DNA of 64,000 nucleotides from Flavipsychrobacter sp964461535. GTDB lineage: Bacteria; Bacteroidota; Bacteroidia; Chitinophagales; Chitinophagaceae. The notes below the pieces were generated by a model, which saw only the letters and a program-made list of their open reading frames with translations, was not told where the DNA came from and did no database searches. How positions within the stretch are numbered: the stretch's first letter is position 1; every line of letters starts with the position of its first letter. Location of the stretch: positions 1 through 64,000 of the forward strand of contig CAYWUY010000008.1 of the NCBI GenBank assembly GCA_964461535.1, written 5' to 3'. A program made the translations under genes and the position numbers. This document shows positions 25,850-33,423 of the stretch, piece by piece.

Positions 25850-26500
25850 ATGAGTGATATAAGAGTAGTATTGGTTGACGATCATAGAATTTTACTAGAT
25901 GGCATAAGTGCTATATTGCGGGAGCAAACTGATATTACTTTAGTAGCCACTTATACTTCTCCAACACTGTTTCTTAGCGAACTGCATGAAATACATGTTG
26001 ATGTAGTGGTAGTAGATATTAATATGAAGGAGTTAAATGGTTTTGATTTAGCCAAGGTTTTAAGAAAAGATTATCCAAATATTTCAATAGTTTGCCTTAC
26101 CATGCACACCGATATTGATCATATAAATGAGATGCTGAATATTGGAGTACTATCTTATTTACCGAAAGATGTAAATAACAGTGAGTTAGTATATGCTGTA
26201 AGAAAAGCTGCAATAAAAGAACGATATATACCTGAAGAGATTTTAGGCTTACTTAATAAGTACATTGGGATACCACATAAGCAAGATATTTCTAATTTAG
26301 TTAATGTAAGCTTATCTAAAAGAGAAATTGAGATTTTACAGTTAATTTCAATGGAATATACAAATGCTAAGATTGCTAACGTCTTATATATAAGTGAGAG
26401 AACTGTTGAAACACATCGAAAAAATATATTAAGAAAATCGAAGTTTTCTACGATGAATGGACTCATAAGGCACGCTACAAATATGGGTTGGCTAGAGTAG
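25850..26500 (+). CDS. LuxR/NarL-type response regulator
   Basis: A 216-residue DNA-binding regulator. The receiver domain (about 1-120) has the acidic pair Asp10-Asp11 in LVDDH, the phosphoacceptor Asp56 in VVVVDINM, and Lys106 in LPKD. The C-terminal LuxR helix-turn-helix (about 148-212) has SKREIEILQLI and the recognition helix region ISERTVETHRKNILRK. It begins 2 bp after the kinase stop, so the two form a two-component operon. Target genes are not evident; the outer-membrane-like gene directly downstream has its own -7 box overlapped by an inverted repeat and is a natural first candidate. Confidence 0.93.
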   Translation: MSDIRVVLVDDHRILLDGISAILREQTDITLVATYTSPTLFLSELHEIHVDVVVVDINMKELNGFDLAKVLRKDYPNISIVCLTMHTDIDHINEMLNIGVLSYLPKDVNNSELVYAVRKAAIKERYIPEEILGLLNKYIGIPHKQDISNLVNVSLSKREIEILQLISMEYTNAKIANVLYISERTVETHRKNILRKSKFSTMNGLIRHATNMGWLE

Positions 26501-26545
26501 TGTAAATACCCTGAATTGGGTATTTATTAAAGTTGTAACGGAAGA

Positions 26546-26589
26546 TACTTTTGTGGACAAAATAATCCTGTTTTTTATACCCACAAAAG
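26546..26589 (+). promoter_or_regulatory. -7 box overlapped by an inverted repeat
   Basis: TACTTTTG at 26546-26553 matches TAnnTTTG. CTTTTGTGG (26548-26556) and CCACAAAAG (26581-26589) form perfect 9-bp inverted arms 24 bp apart, the left arm lying in the -7 box and the right arm 10 bp before the ATG at 26600. It could be an operator, or a 5'-UTR hairpin that covers the ribosome-binding region. Confidence 0.4.
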
Positions 26590-26599
26590 ATATTGAAGT

Positions 26600-27595
26600 A
26601 TGGTGAAGAAAGTAATTGCAGCCTTATTAACAACATTGTCAATAGCGAATTCGAATGCTGAGACTGTAACGTATAAATTAGTAACAGATGCTCCTGCACA
26701 GTACAAACCAACTAATGTATACATAGATTTATTTGATGCGGATACTTATTTAGGTCCATCTATAGGCTATGGTGTAAAAGTTGAAACTGTATTGTTAGGA
26801 AAAATTATGCCTTCCGTATTTTTTAAATCATATTATTTGGATGCGAATGCTAGGCATAATAAATCTGATGGCTATCCAATGCCAGATGGTGGTTTGGGAA
26901 AACAAACTGTATTAGATTTAGGTTGTACTTTGTTTTTAATTGGAAAGGAGAAGAAAAAAGACTTAAGAGTTGTTCTATCATCTCATTCATCGGGCAAGTA
27001 TACATTTACTAAATATACTATGATTCCCGGTACCATAAAGCGTCAATTTGGTGTAGAGGGTGGTATATATTATAATAGAAGGGCATTGGAGTTTGATGAT
27101 GCAAGCCATAGTTTGTATAAATATAAATCATCAACAGGTGTTGAATCTCCAATTGAATCTGTTGGTGGGTCGGGAATAAATCAGCCTGCAGGTAACTATT
27201 ACCAGCCCTACTCAATGACAAATGTTGTTAGTTTGTATGGTGGTGTTAAGCTTAGAAAAATCACAAATCTTGTAGTAGATGTTAACGGACGCAAGAAGAG
27301 TAATGCGAAAGTAATTGACTTGTATGCTGATATTATGTTAGCACCAATAATTCCTATTGCTGATATTGTGGATCAGAATGGAGCAAAATGGGAAATAAAA
27401 CCTGAAAGTAATGCTTTGAGACATTTAGGTTGGAGGGCTGGAGCCATGATGAGAGGTTCTAGGACAGCTTCTATTCAATTTAATTTCGAATTTGGTCAAA
27501 AGCCTGGTCCAAAGTTGGGTACCGGATTTATGGAAAATGGTACCTATATAAATATGGGTGTAGGTCTTGGACTAGGATTTAAAAAGTTTTTGTAG
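26600..27595 (+). CDS. Exported, probably outer-membrane beta-barrel protein
   Basis: A 331-residue protein with a signal peptide (residues 1-20, ending NSNA). The body has alternating hydrophobic/polar strands rich in Gly, Tyr and Phe, such as VVSLYGGVKLRKI, ASIQFNFEFGQ and the C-terminal NMGVGLGLGFKKFL. This fits an outer-membrane beta-barrel, although the final residue is Leu rather than the usual Phe. No named family is recognised. The gene lies between a two-component operon and an HsdR_N protein, and is closed by a strong terminator, so it is monocistronic. Confidence 0.7.
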   Translation: MVKKVIAALLTTLSIANSNAETVTYKLVTDAPAQYKPTNVYIDLFDADTYLGPSIGYGVKVETVLLGKIMPSVFFKSYYLDANARHNKSDGYPMPDGGLGKQTVLDLGCTLFLIGKEKKKDLRVVLSSHSSGKYTFTKYTMIPGTIKRQFGVEGGIYYNRRALEFDDASHSLYKYKSSTGVESPIESVGGSGINQPAGNYYQPYSMTNVVSLYGGVKLRKITNLVVDVNGRKKSNAKVIDLYADIMLAPIIPIADIVDQNGAKWEIKPESNALRHLGWRAGAMMRGSRTASIQFNFEFGQKPGPKLGTGFMENGTYINMGVGLGLGFKKFL

Positions 27596-27619
27596 TGAGT
27601 GAGTGTTAATGCAACCGTT

Positions 27620-27642
27620 GCCCGGATTTTTCCGGGCTTTTT
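27620..27642 (+). terminator. Intrinsic terminator after the outer-membrane-like gene
   Basis: GCCCGGA and TCCGGGC form a 7-bp GC-rich stem with a TTTT loop followed by five T, 24 bp past the stop at 27595. Confidence 0.85.
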
Positions 27643-27688
27643 GCATTTTAGAAAGTTATATTATTTATACACTTATTTTTGTAGTAGA

Positions 27689-28129
27689 ATGATTTCAATT
27701 GACTTCTCAAACATACAGCTAAATCTAAAAAAAGAGGATAGCAAAACTTATGTGTTTGACGAAATTAGAAGGAAGTGGTTGGTGCTTACACCTGAAGAAT
27801 ATGTACGTCAATATTTTATAAAATACATAGTTAGCCAGGGATATTCAGCATCCAAAATAGCAGTTGAAAAAGCTATTAGAGTTAATAATTTAACCAAGCG
27901 ATTTGATATTGTAGTTTTTGATGATAATCATGAACCATTAATAATTGTAGAGTGTAAAGCACCTGAGGTTAATATTGATGATAAAGTGTTGTCTCAACTA
28001 TTATCATATCATAGTGTGCTTAAGTGTAAATACTGGGTATTGACTAATGGGGTTTCTACCTATTGTGCAGATGCAGGTGATGTAGCAAATATTCAGTGGT
28101 TGACATTATTTCCCGCCAATAATTTTTAG
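27689..28129 (+). CDS. Orphan type I restriction enzyme HsdR N-terminal domain protein
   Basis: A 146-residue protein covering only the HSDR_N_2-type nuclease-fold domain. The PD-(D/E)xK-like core is visible as Asp in FDIVVFDD and Glu-Cys-Lys in IIVECKAPEVN near residue 85. The start chosen is ATG 27689 (MISIDFSNIQ); the longer frame from 27599 would run through the upstream terminator. No hsdM or hsdS gene is nearby, so it is not part of a type I restriction system here. The last 24 bp overlap the 3' end of the convergent S41 protease gene. Nuclease activity is possible but not shown. Confidence 0.85.
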   Translation: MISIDFSNIQLNLKKEDSKTYVFDEIRRKWLVLTPEEYVRQYFIKYIVSQGYSASKIAVEKAIRVNNLTKRFDIVVFDDNHEPLIIVECKAPEVNIDDKVLSQLLSYHSVLKCKYWVLTNGVSTYCADAGDVANIQWLTLFPANNF

Positions 28130-29758
28130 ATATTCATCGCTGTTAATAATCTTCAATGTTTTATCTACTAGTATATCTTCATGCATCATAATTGTATAGT
28201 AGCCATTGTCTCTATAGGCATATCTAGCTATTTGTGCCTTAATGTATGTATTAAAGTAGTGTCTAATTTCAGGGTTTTTATGAATTTCTCTTTGGATAGC
28301 ATTTTTTTCAAGGTGCGATAGCGATTTTAGATAATTATCTGCTATGTCTTTATTGTCATTAAAGTTCTTGTCGAAATCTTGAATGTCTTTGTATTTTAAT
28401 TTGTCTTTATGTGTTAGGAAGTATTCCCATATCATTGTTTTAAGTTTTGTACTGTAAAGGTGATTGAGCAGTGTAGATGATAGTTTTAAAGTATCATATG
28501 GTACATACAGGTCTGGTTTTATACCACCTCCGCCAAAAACAATTCTTTTATTAGCTGTATAAAATTTAGTAGTGTCAGTAGGGTTGTAGTTATCATTCCC
28601 GGTTAGTTCTCCATTCTCATATCTATGAACGTTATCATCATTGTATACATCTTTACCGCTAGCATAAGATTTTTGAATACATCTACCTGAGGGTGTGTAA
28701 TACTTTGCAATAGTTAATCTAATCTCAGAACCATCGGGCATTTCATAAGGTTGTTGTACCAGCCCCTTACCAAATGAGCGTCGACCTGCTACTATACCTC
28801 TATCCCAGTCTTGGACTGCACCGGCAATTATTTCACTTGCCGATGCTGAGTTTTCATCTATTAATACAGCAATTCTTCCTTTTTCAAAAATGCCTACTTT
28901 ATTTGATTTAAACTCAGTTTTGCCGGAATGTTGACCTTCGGTGTATAGAATTAGTTTGTTATCAGGCATTAGTTCGTCTATTACACTAAGCGCCTGGTTC
29001 ATATAACCGCCGGGATTGTCTCTTAAATCTAGGATTAGATTACTAATACCTTTTTGTATCAATTGCTCCAAAGCATCTCTAAACTCTTTGCCGGTAGTAG
29101 CGCTAAAGCGGTTAATTTTTATCAATCCGGTATTTTCATCCAGTAAAATAGTGGCTTCAACACTGTAAATTGGAATGATATCTCTTGTTACATTTAGTGT
29201 ATGTATGTCACCTTGACCGTATGATTTTACAGAGATATTTACCTTGCTTTTTATTTTTCCTCTTAAAAGATGGCTTATACGTTGAGAATTAATGGAAACA
29301 CCTGCTACTATGCTATCTTCTACCTTAATAAATTGATCGCCCACTTTTATTCCAGCTTTTGCTGCCGGGCCATCTTTTAATACAGAAGTTATTTGAATAG
29401 TATCCCTAATAATGGAAAACTCTACTCCTATACCCGTAAAGCCACCATCTAAATCTTCATTAACTTCTGCTAGTTCATCACTTGGAATGTAAACAGTATG
29501 TGGGTCTAGTGATTTTAGAATGCCTTCAATAGCATCTTTATAAAGATTATTGCTGTTTATGGTATCTACGTATTTTTCATTTATTAGATCTATTACTTGT
29601 TCTAATCTATCATTTCTATCTATTACGGTATTAATATCTCTCTTGCTGCGCAAAGTATCGCGCAGATTAAAGCCTAATATCATACCAATAATTAGAACTA
29701 ACGAGAACAGCAATGGAGTCCATGCCTTCGCTAACAGCTCACTCCGGGGAATATTCAT
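28106..29758 (-). CDS. S41-family C-terminal processing protease (CtpA/Prc type)
   Basis: A 550-residue envelope protease with an N-terminal membrane anchor (about residues 13-28, FSLVLIIGMILGFNL). A PDZ domain follows (about 95-170, GGFTGIGVEFS... VLKDGPAAKAGIKVGDQF). In the S41 catalytic domain, NPGGYMNQALSV is near residue 255, the catalytic Ser lies in ENSASASEIIAGA near 304, and the catalytic Lys in GRRSFGKGLVQ near 328. Such proteases trim the C-termini of periplasmic and outer-membrane proteins. A C-terminal helical extension of about 130 residues follows the protease core. The gene is divergent from the S46 peptidase gene. Confidence 0.93.
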   Translation of the reverse strand: MNIPRSELLAKAWTPLLFSLVLIIGMILGFNLRDTLRSKRDINTVIDRNDRLEQVIDLINEKYVDTINSNNLYKDAIEGILKSLDPHTVYIPSDELAEVNEDLDGGFTGIGVEFSIIRDTIQITSVLKDGPAAKAGIKVGDQFIKVEDSIVAGVSINSQRISHLLRGKIKSKVNISVKSYGQGDIHTLNVTRDIIPIYSVEATILLDENTGLIKINRFSATTGKEFRDALEQLIQKGISNLILDLRDNPGGYMNQALSVIDELMPDNKLILYTEGQHSGKTEFKSNKVGIFEKGRIAVLIDENSASASEIIAGAVQDWDRGIVAGRRSFGKGLVQQPYEMPDGSEIRLTIAKYYTPSGRCIQKSYASGKDVYNDDNVHRYENGELTGNDNYNPTDTTKFYTANKRIVFGGGGIKPDLYVPYDTLKLSSTLLNHLYSTKLKTMIWEYFLTHKDKLKYKDIQDFDKNFNDNKDIADNYLKSLSHLEKNAIQREIHKNPEIRHYFNTYIKAQIARYAYRDNGYYTIMMHEDILVDKTLKIINSDEYLKIIGGK

Positions 29759-29910
29759 CTAGAGAAATCCTATTGCAAAATTATAGAATAGCAATATAGC
29801 AGCGTGTTAGATTTTCCACAATTTGTCATAAAATGTTAATAAAAACGTACTTGTATTATGATGTATATTCAAAAGTTATGCACGAGTTTTCAATAACCCT
29901 AAATCTCACC

Positions 29911-29941
29911 TTTTATTAATGGATAGCGAATGCTATTTTTG
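29911..29941 (+). promoter_or_regulatory. Promoter of the S46 peptidase gene
   Basis: TTTT at 29911-29914 (in place of TTTG) is separated by 19 bp from TATTTTTG at 29934-29941, an exact TAnnTTTG match. The ATG follows 20 bp downstream. Confidence 0.5.
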
Positions 29942-29960
29942 CCTGAACTAATAAGTAAAA

Positions 29961-32159
29961 ATGAAAAAGACATTTCTGCTGTTTATGGCTGTAGTAGCTA
30001 TGCTAGGAGCCAAAGCCGATGAGGGTATGTGGATACCTATGCTAATCGGAAAAAATTATGATGAAATGCAACGCATGGGTCTTAAACTTACTAAAGAAGA
30101 CCTATATAGCATTAATAAAGGTAGCTTGAAAGACGCTATACTACAGTTTGGCGGTGGCTGTACGGCAGAAATGATTTCTGCAAATGGGTTATTACTTACC
30201 AACCACCACTGCGGTTATGATGCTATAGCCGGATTAAGCACAGTAGAAAGAAACTTATTGGATAATGGTTTCTGGGCAAAGAGTATGCAAGAAGAATTGC
30301 CTGCACCTGGTGTTACTGCTTTGTTTTTGCAACGCATTGAAGATGTAACTAAAGAGGTGAAAGACGCTTTAGGTAATACTTCCGGAGAGGAGTACAATAA
30401 AAAGTTTGAAGCAGTAAAAAAGGTTATTGAAGAACGCGAAGGACAGAAAAATAAGTTTGTAGCTAACGTAAAAGAATACTTCAATGGAAATCAATACTTG
30501 CTTTTGATATACAAAAAGTATACTGATGTTCGCTTAGTAGGTACACCTCCTAAGTCTTTGGGTAAATATGGCGGAGATATAGATAATTGGATGTGGCCAC
30601 GCCATACGGCAGATTTTTCTATGTTTAGAGTATATGCCAATGCAGAAAATGAACCTAGCAATTATGCGGCAACGAATGTTCCGTATCATCCAGGTCGTTA
30701 CTTGCCTGTATCTGTAAAAGGAGTGCAAGAAGGTGATTATGCAATGGTAATGGGATATCCTGGAAGAACAAACCGTTATGAGGTGTCTTATGGTGTAGAT
30801 TTAGCTATTAATACTACCAATCCATCTATAGTAGCTTTACGTGATTTGAGATTGAACATCATGAAAAAGCATATGGACAAGGATAAGGCCATTTATCTAC
30901 AGCTTACTAGCCAATATGCCCGTATAGCTAATTATTGGAAGTATTATATAGGACAAACTGAGCAATTGAAACGCTTAAAAGTGGTAGATAAGAAAAAGGC
31001 AGAGGAAGATAAGTTTATAACTTGGGCTTCTAAAACTCAGGGAATGGATGCAGAATTAATGAATAAATTCTCGGCAGCTTTCAATGAATACAAGCCATAT
31101 GCTAAGCACTCTGTTTATTATAATGAGTGTTTTAGAGCAAGTGCATTATCTAGAATGGCGGCAGCTTTACGTCCATTATATGATTACTATGATAAAAATG
31201 CCACGCCTAATGCAGATAGTGTAAAGAAATATGTTACTGCTGCACAAAATGCTAGAAGAGCCTTAGTGAAAGAATTTGAGCTAGGCACAGATAAAGAGTT
31301 GTTTGCTGAAATGACTCGTATGTTTTATGAAAACATAGATAAAACTCAGTTGCCTGATATTTATGAAAAGGTGATATTCAATAAAGAATGTGTTGGTAAG
31401 AAAAATTGTAAAAAGCCAGCTAAAGGCGAACTAGAATGTTTTACAGGTACTACATATGCATCCTATGCTGATTATGTGTATAGTCATACATTCATTGCAG
31501 ATAGTAACAAGTTTAATGAGTTTTGCGCTAATCCTAGTTTTGCTCAATTGAAAAATGATGCAGCGGTATTATACTCATATAGCTTTGCTACCAACTATAT
31601 TAAAAACTACCAGCCTAAAATTGAAGCATTCTCATTTAAGAAAGCTGATTTAGCCAGAGAATATGTTAGAGAAATGATGGTTTGGAAAGAGGGTAAACTA
31701 TTCTATCCGGATGCTAATAGCACTATGCGTATTACTTATGGTAAAGTGAAAAGCTATGATCCTCAAGATGGTATACACTACAAGTACTATACTACTTTAG
31801 ATGGATTGATGGCAAAATATAAGCCTAATGATGAAGATTTTGATGTTCCTTCTGAGTTGATAAAATTATACAACGATAAAAACTATGGTCAGTATGCTGA
31901 CGAAGATGGAACATTGCATACTTGTTTTATAACAAATAATGATATAACAGGTGGAAACTCAGGTAGCCCATGTATAAATGCAAATGGTGAATTGATAGGT
32001 ACAGCATTTGACGGTAACTGGGAAGCCATGAGTGGTGATATAGCATTTGATAAAAAATATAAGAGAACTATTGTTTGCGATATTCGCTATGTTTTATTCT
32101 TAGTTGATAAAATGGGTGGTGCAAAAAATCTTATCAAAGAAATGGATGTAAGAAGATAG
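29961..32159 (+). CDS. S46-family dipeptidyl-peptidase, DPP7 type
   Basis: A 732-residue exported serine exopeptidase with a signal peptide (residues 1-19, GAKA). The catalytic His is in LLTNHHCGYDAI near residue 78, the Asp region in DNWMWPRHTADF near 210, and the catalytic Ser in TGGNSGSPC at about 666. These enzymes remove dipeptides from peptide N-termini in the periplasm and are typical of Bacteroidota that feed on protein. Eighteen residues after the catalytic Ser stands Gly (in AFDGNWE). This position is Gly in DPP7, which prefers hydrophobic P1 residues, and Arg in DPP11, which prefers Asp/Glu. The gene is monocistronic with its own promoter and terminator. Confidence 0.93.
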   Translation: MKKTFLLFMAVVAMLGAKADEGMWIPMLIGKNYDEMQRMGLKLTKEDLYSINKGSLKDAILQFGGGCTAEMISANGLLLTNHHCGYDAIAGLSTVERNLLDNGFWAKSMQEELPAPGVTALFLQRIEDVTKEVKDALGNTSGEEYNKKFEAVKKVIEEREGQKNKFVANVKEYFNGNQYLLLIYKKYTDVRLVGTPPKSLGKYGGDIDNWMWPRHTADFSMFRVYANAENEPSNYAATNVPYHPGRYLPVSVKGVQEGDYAMVMGYPGRTNRYEVSYGVDLAINTTNPSIVALRDLRLNIMKKHMDKDKAIYLQLTSQYARIANYWKYYIGQTEQLKRLKVVDKKKAEEDKFITWASKTQGMDAELMNKFSAAFNEYKPYAKHSVYYNECFRASALSRMAAALRPLYDYYDKNATPNADSVKKYVTAAQNARRALVKEFELGTDKELFAEMTRMFYENIDKTQLPDIYEKVIFNKECVGKKNCKKPAKGELECFTGTTYASYADYVYSHTFIADSNKFNEFCANPSFAQLKNDAAVLYSYSFATNYIKNYQPKIEAFSFKKADLAREYVREMMVWKEGKLFYPDANSTMRITYGKVKSYDPQDGIHYKYYTTLDGLMAKYKPNDEDFDVPSELIKLYNDKNYGQYADEDGTLHTCFITNNDITGGNSGSPCINANGELIGTAFDGNWEAMSGDIAFDKKYKRTIVCDIRYVLFLVDKMGGAKNLIKEMDVRR

Positions 32160-32182
32160 TATTCTATAATGTTTAAAAACTT

Positions 32183-32222
32183 AAAATGGTCGTCAGCAGC
32201 TATTGTTGACGACCATTTTTTT
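32183..32222 (+). terminator. Intrinsic terminator after the S46 peptidase
   Basis: AAAATGGTCGTCA pairs with TGACGACCATTTT in a 13-bp stem with an 11-nt loop, followed by further T residues. Confidence 0.88.
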
Positions 32223-32316
32223 ATTACTACTTATGTAGTTGCAGTAGTTTTTGATTTATGTCAAAAATGGTCATAGTGAGCATGCCTAGTTTTACATTAT
32301 CAAAAACAAAACAAAT

Positions 32317-32718
32317 ATGAAACAAAAACCTTCAAATGCTTTTATTGGTGCAAGCTGGTTATCATTGGTTATAGGCGGTGCAGCATATTGTATTGGACTA
32401 TGGAATGCTACTATGCAATTGAATGAAAAGGGCTATTATTTTGCTGTATTAATATTGGGCTTGTACGCTTCAATATCCTTACAAAAGGCAGTAAGAGATC
32501 AGCTTGAAGGTATTAAGGTAACAGCTATATATTATGGCATCAGTTGGTTTACCACAATTTTATCAATGTTACTTTTAGTTATAGGGCTCTGGAATGCAAA
32601 ACTATTAAACAGTGAAAAAGGTTTTTATGCAATGTCCTTTGTATTGTGCTTATTTGCTGCAATTGCAGTACAAAAGAATATTAGAGACGTAAAGCAGATA
32701 GAGGAAGAGAAACAATAA
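32317..32718 (+). CDS. YiaA/YiaB-family inner membrane protein
   Basis: A 133-residue protein with two copies of the yiaAB two-helix domain. Repeat one is about residues 8-60 (SWLSLVIGGAAYCIGLWNATMQLNEKGYYFAV...), repeat two about 74-124 (SWFTTILSMLLLVIGLWNAKLLNSEKGFYAM...). Both contain the conserved GLWNA and EKG(Y/F)Y motifs, giving four transmembrane helices. The C-terminus is charged. The role of the family is unknown. It is monocistronic and ends in a strong terminator shared with the convergent dcd gene. Confidence 0.9.
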   Translation: MKQKPSNAFIGASWLSLVIGGAAYCIGLWNATMQLNEKGYYFAVLILGLYASISLQKAVRDQLEGIKVTAIYYGISWFTTILSMLLLVIGLWNAKLLNSEKGFYAMSFVLCLFAAIAVQKNIRDVKQIEEEKQ

Positions 32719-32733
32719 ATATCATAATATTAC

Positions 32734-32766
32734 AAAAGCCGGCAATATTTTAGGTGCCGGCTTTTT
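32734..32766. terminator. Bidirectional terminator between yiaAB-like gene and dcd
   Basis: AAAAGCCGGCA pairs with TGCCGGCTTTT in an 11-bp perfect stem with a 10-nt loop; T runs lie on both strands. Confidence 0.88.
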
Positions 32767-32785
32767 GTATTATATAATTAGTGTA

Positions 32786-33322
32786 TTAAAATTCATTTTT
32801 CCACATCATGCTTTCCATTGGTCGCATATTGCGTTCAGTATATTTAGCATTAGCCTTACTATTGTATTTATTTTGTACTTCGCCAAATACAGGGAAATAT
32901 ATTAGCTGACCTATTGGCATGCCGGCATATACTCTAACTGGTTGTACGCAAGATATTTCTAAAGTCCATGCATTGCAAAAGCCAACATCGCCTTTGCCTG
33001 CTGTGGCATGTATATCTATACCTAGTCTTCCTGTTGATGATTTTCCTTCAAGGAAAGGTACGTGGGCATGAGTTTCAGTATATTCTAGAGTTACACCCAG
33101 GTATAATACGTTAGGTTGTAATACATATCCCTCATCAGGTATCTCGAAATGAGAAATTTGGTTGTGTTTTTTAGCGTCTAATAATGTATCGTTATAAACA
33201 GCTAAATATTTACCCAAGTGCACATCGTAAGAATTTGAACCCAAATTTTTTCTGTCAAATGGGTCAATAACAATGTTACCTTTTTCAATTTCTTCAAGAA
33301 TAGCCAAATCAGATAATATCAT
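32786..33322 (-). CDS. dcd: dCTP deaminase
   Basis: A 178-residue homotrimeric dUTPase-fold enzyme deaminating dCTP to dUTP for thymidylate synthesis. It opens with MILSDLAILEEIEKGNIVIDPF, has the substrate-binding LEGKSSTGRLGIDIHATAGKGDVGF segment from about residue 91 (the SSxGRxG signature), and QPVRVYAGMPIGQLIYF near 130. Length is normal. The gene is divergent from the unrecognised secreted protein at 33424 and closed by the shared terminator. Confidence 0.95.
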   Translation of the reverse strand: MILSDLAILEEIEKGNIVIDPFDRKNLGSNSYDVHLGKYLAVYNDTLLDAKKHNQISHFEIPDEGYVLQPNVLYLGVTLEYTETHAHVPFLEGKSSTGRLGIDIHATAGKGDVGFCNAWTLEISCVQPVRVYAGMPIGQLIYFPVFGEVQNKYNSKANAKYTERNMRPMESMMWKNEF

Positions 33323-33423
33323 GTCACAAATATAAAGTGCTATTTCCTAATTATTGAAATATGATTTACTAAATCGTGGGATTACTTAATAGATAATGGC
33401 TTATTTTTATAGCATCATCAGTA

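Noticed and set aside
27599..27688. Longer N-terminus for the HsdR_N protein
   Set aside because: The extension is translated from the upstream terminator hairpin and matches nothing in the family.
29761..29960. Search for tRNA or small RNA genes in intergenic gaps such as this one
   Set aside because: No cloverleaf, T-loop consensus or other recognisable RNA fold was found in any gap; only promoters and hairpins are seen.
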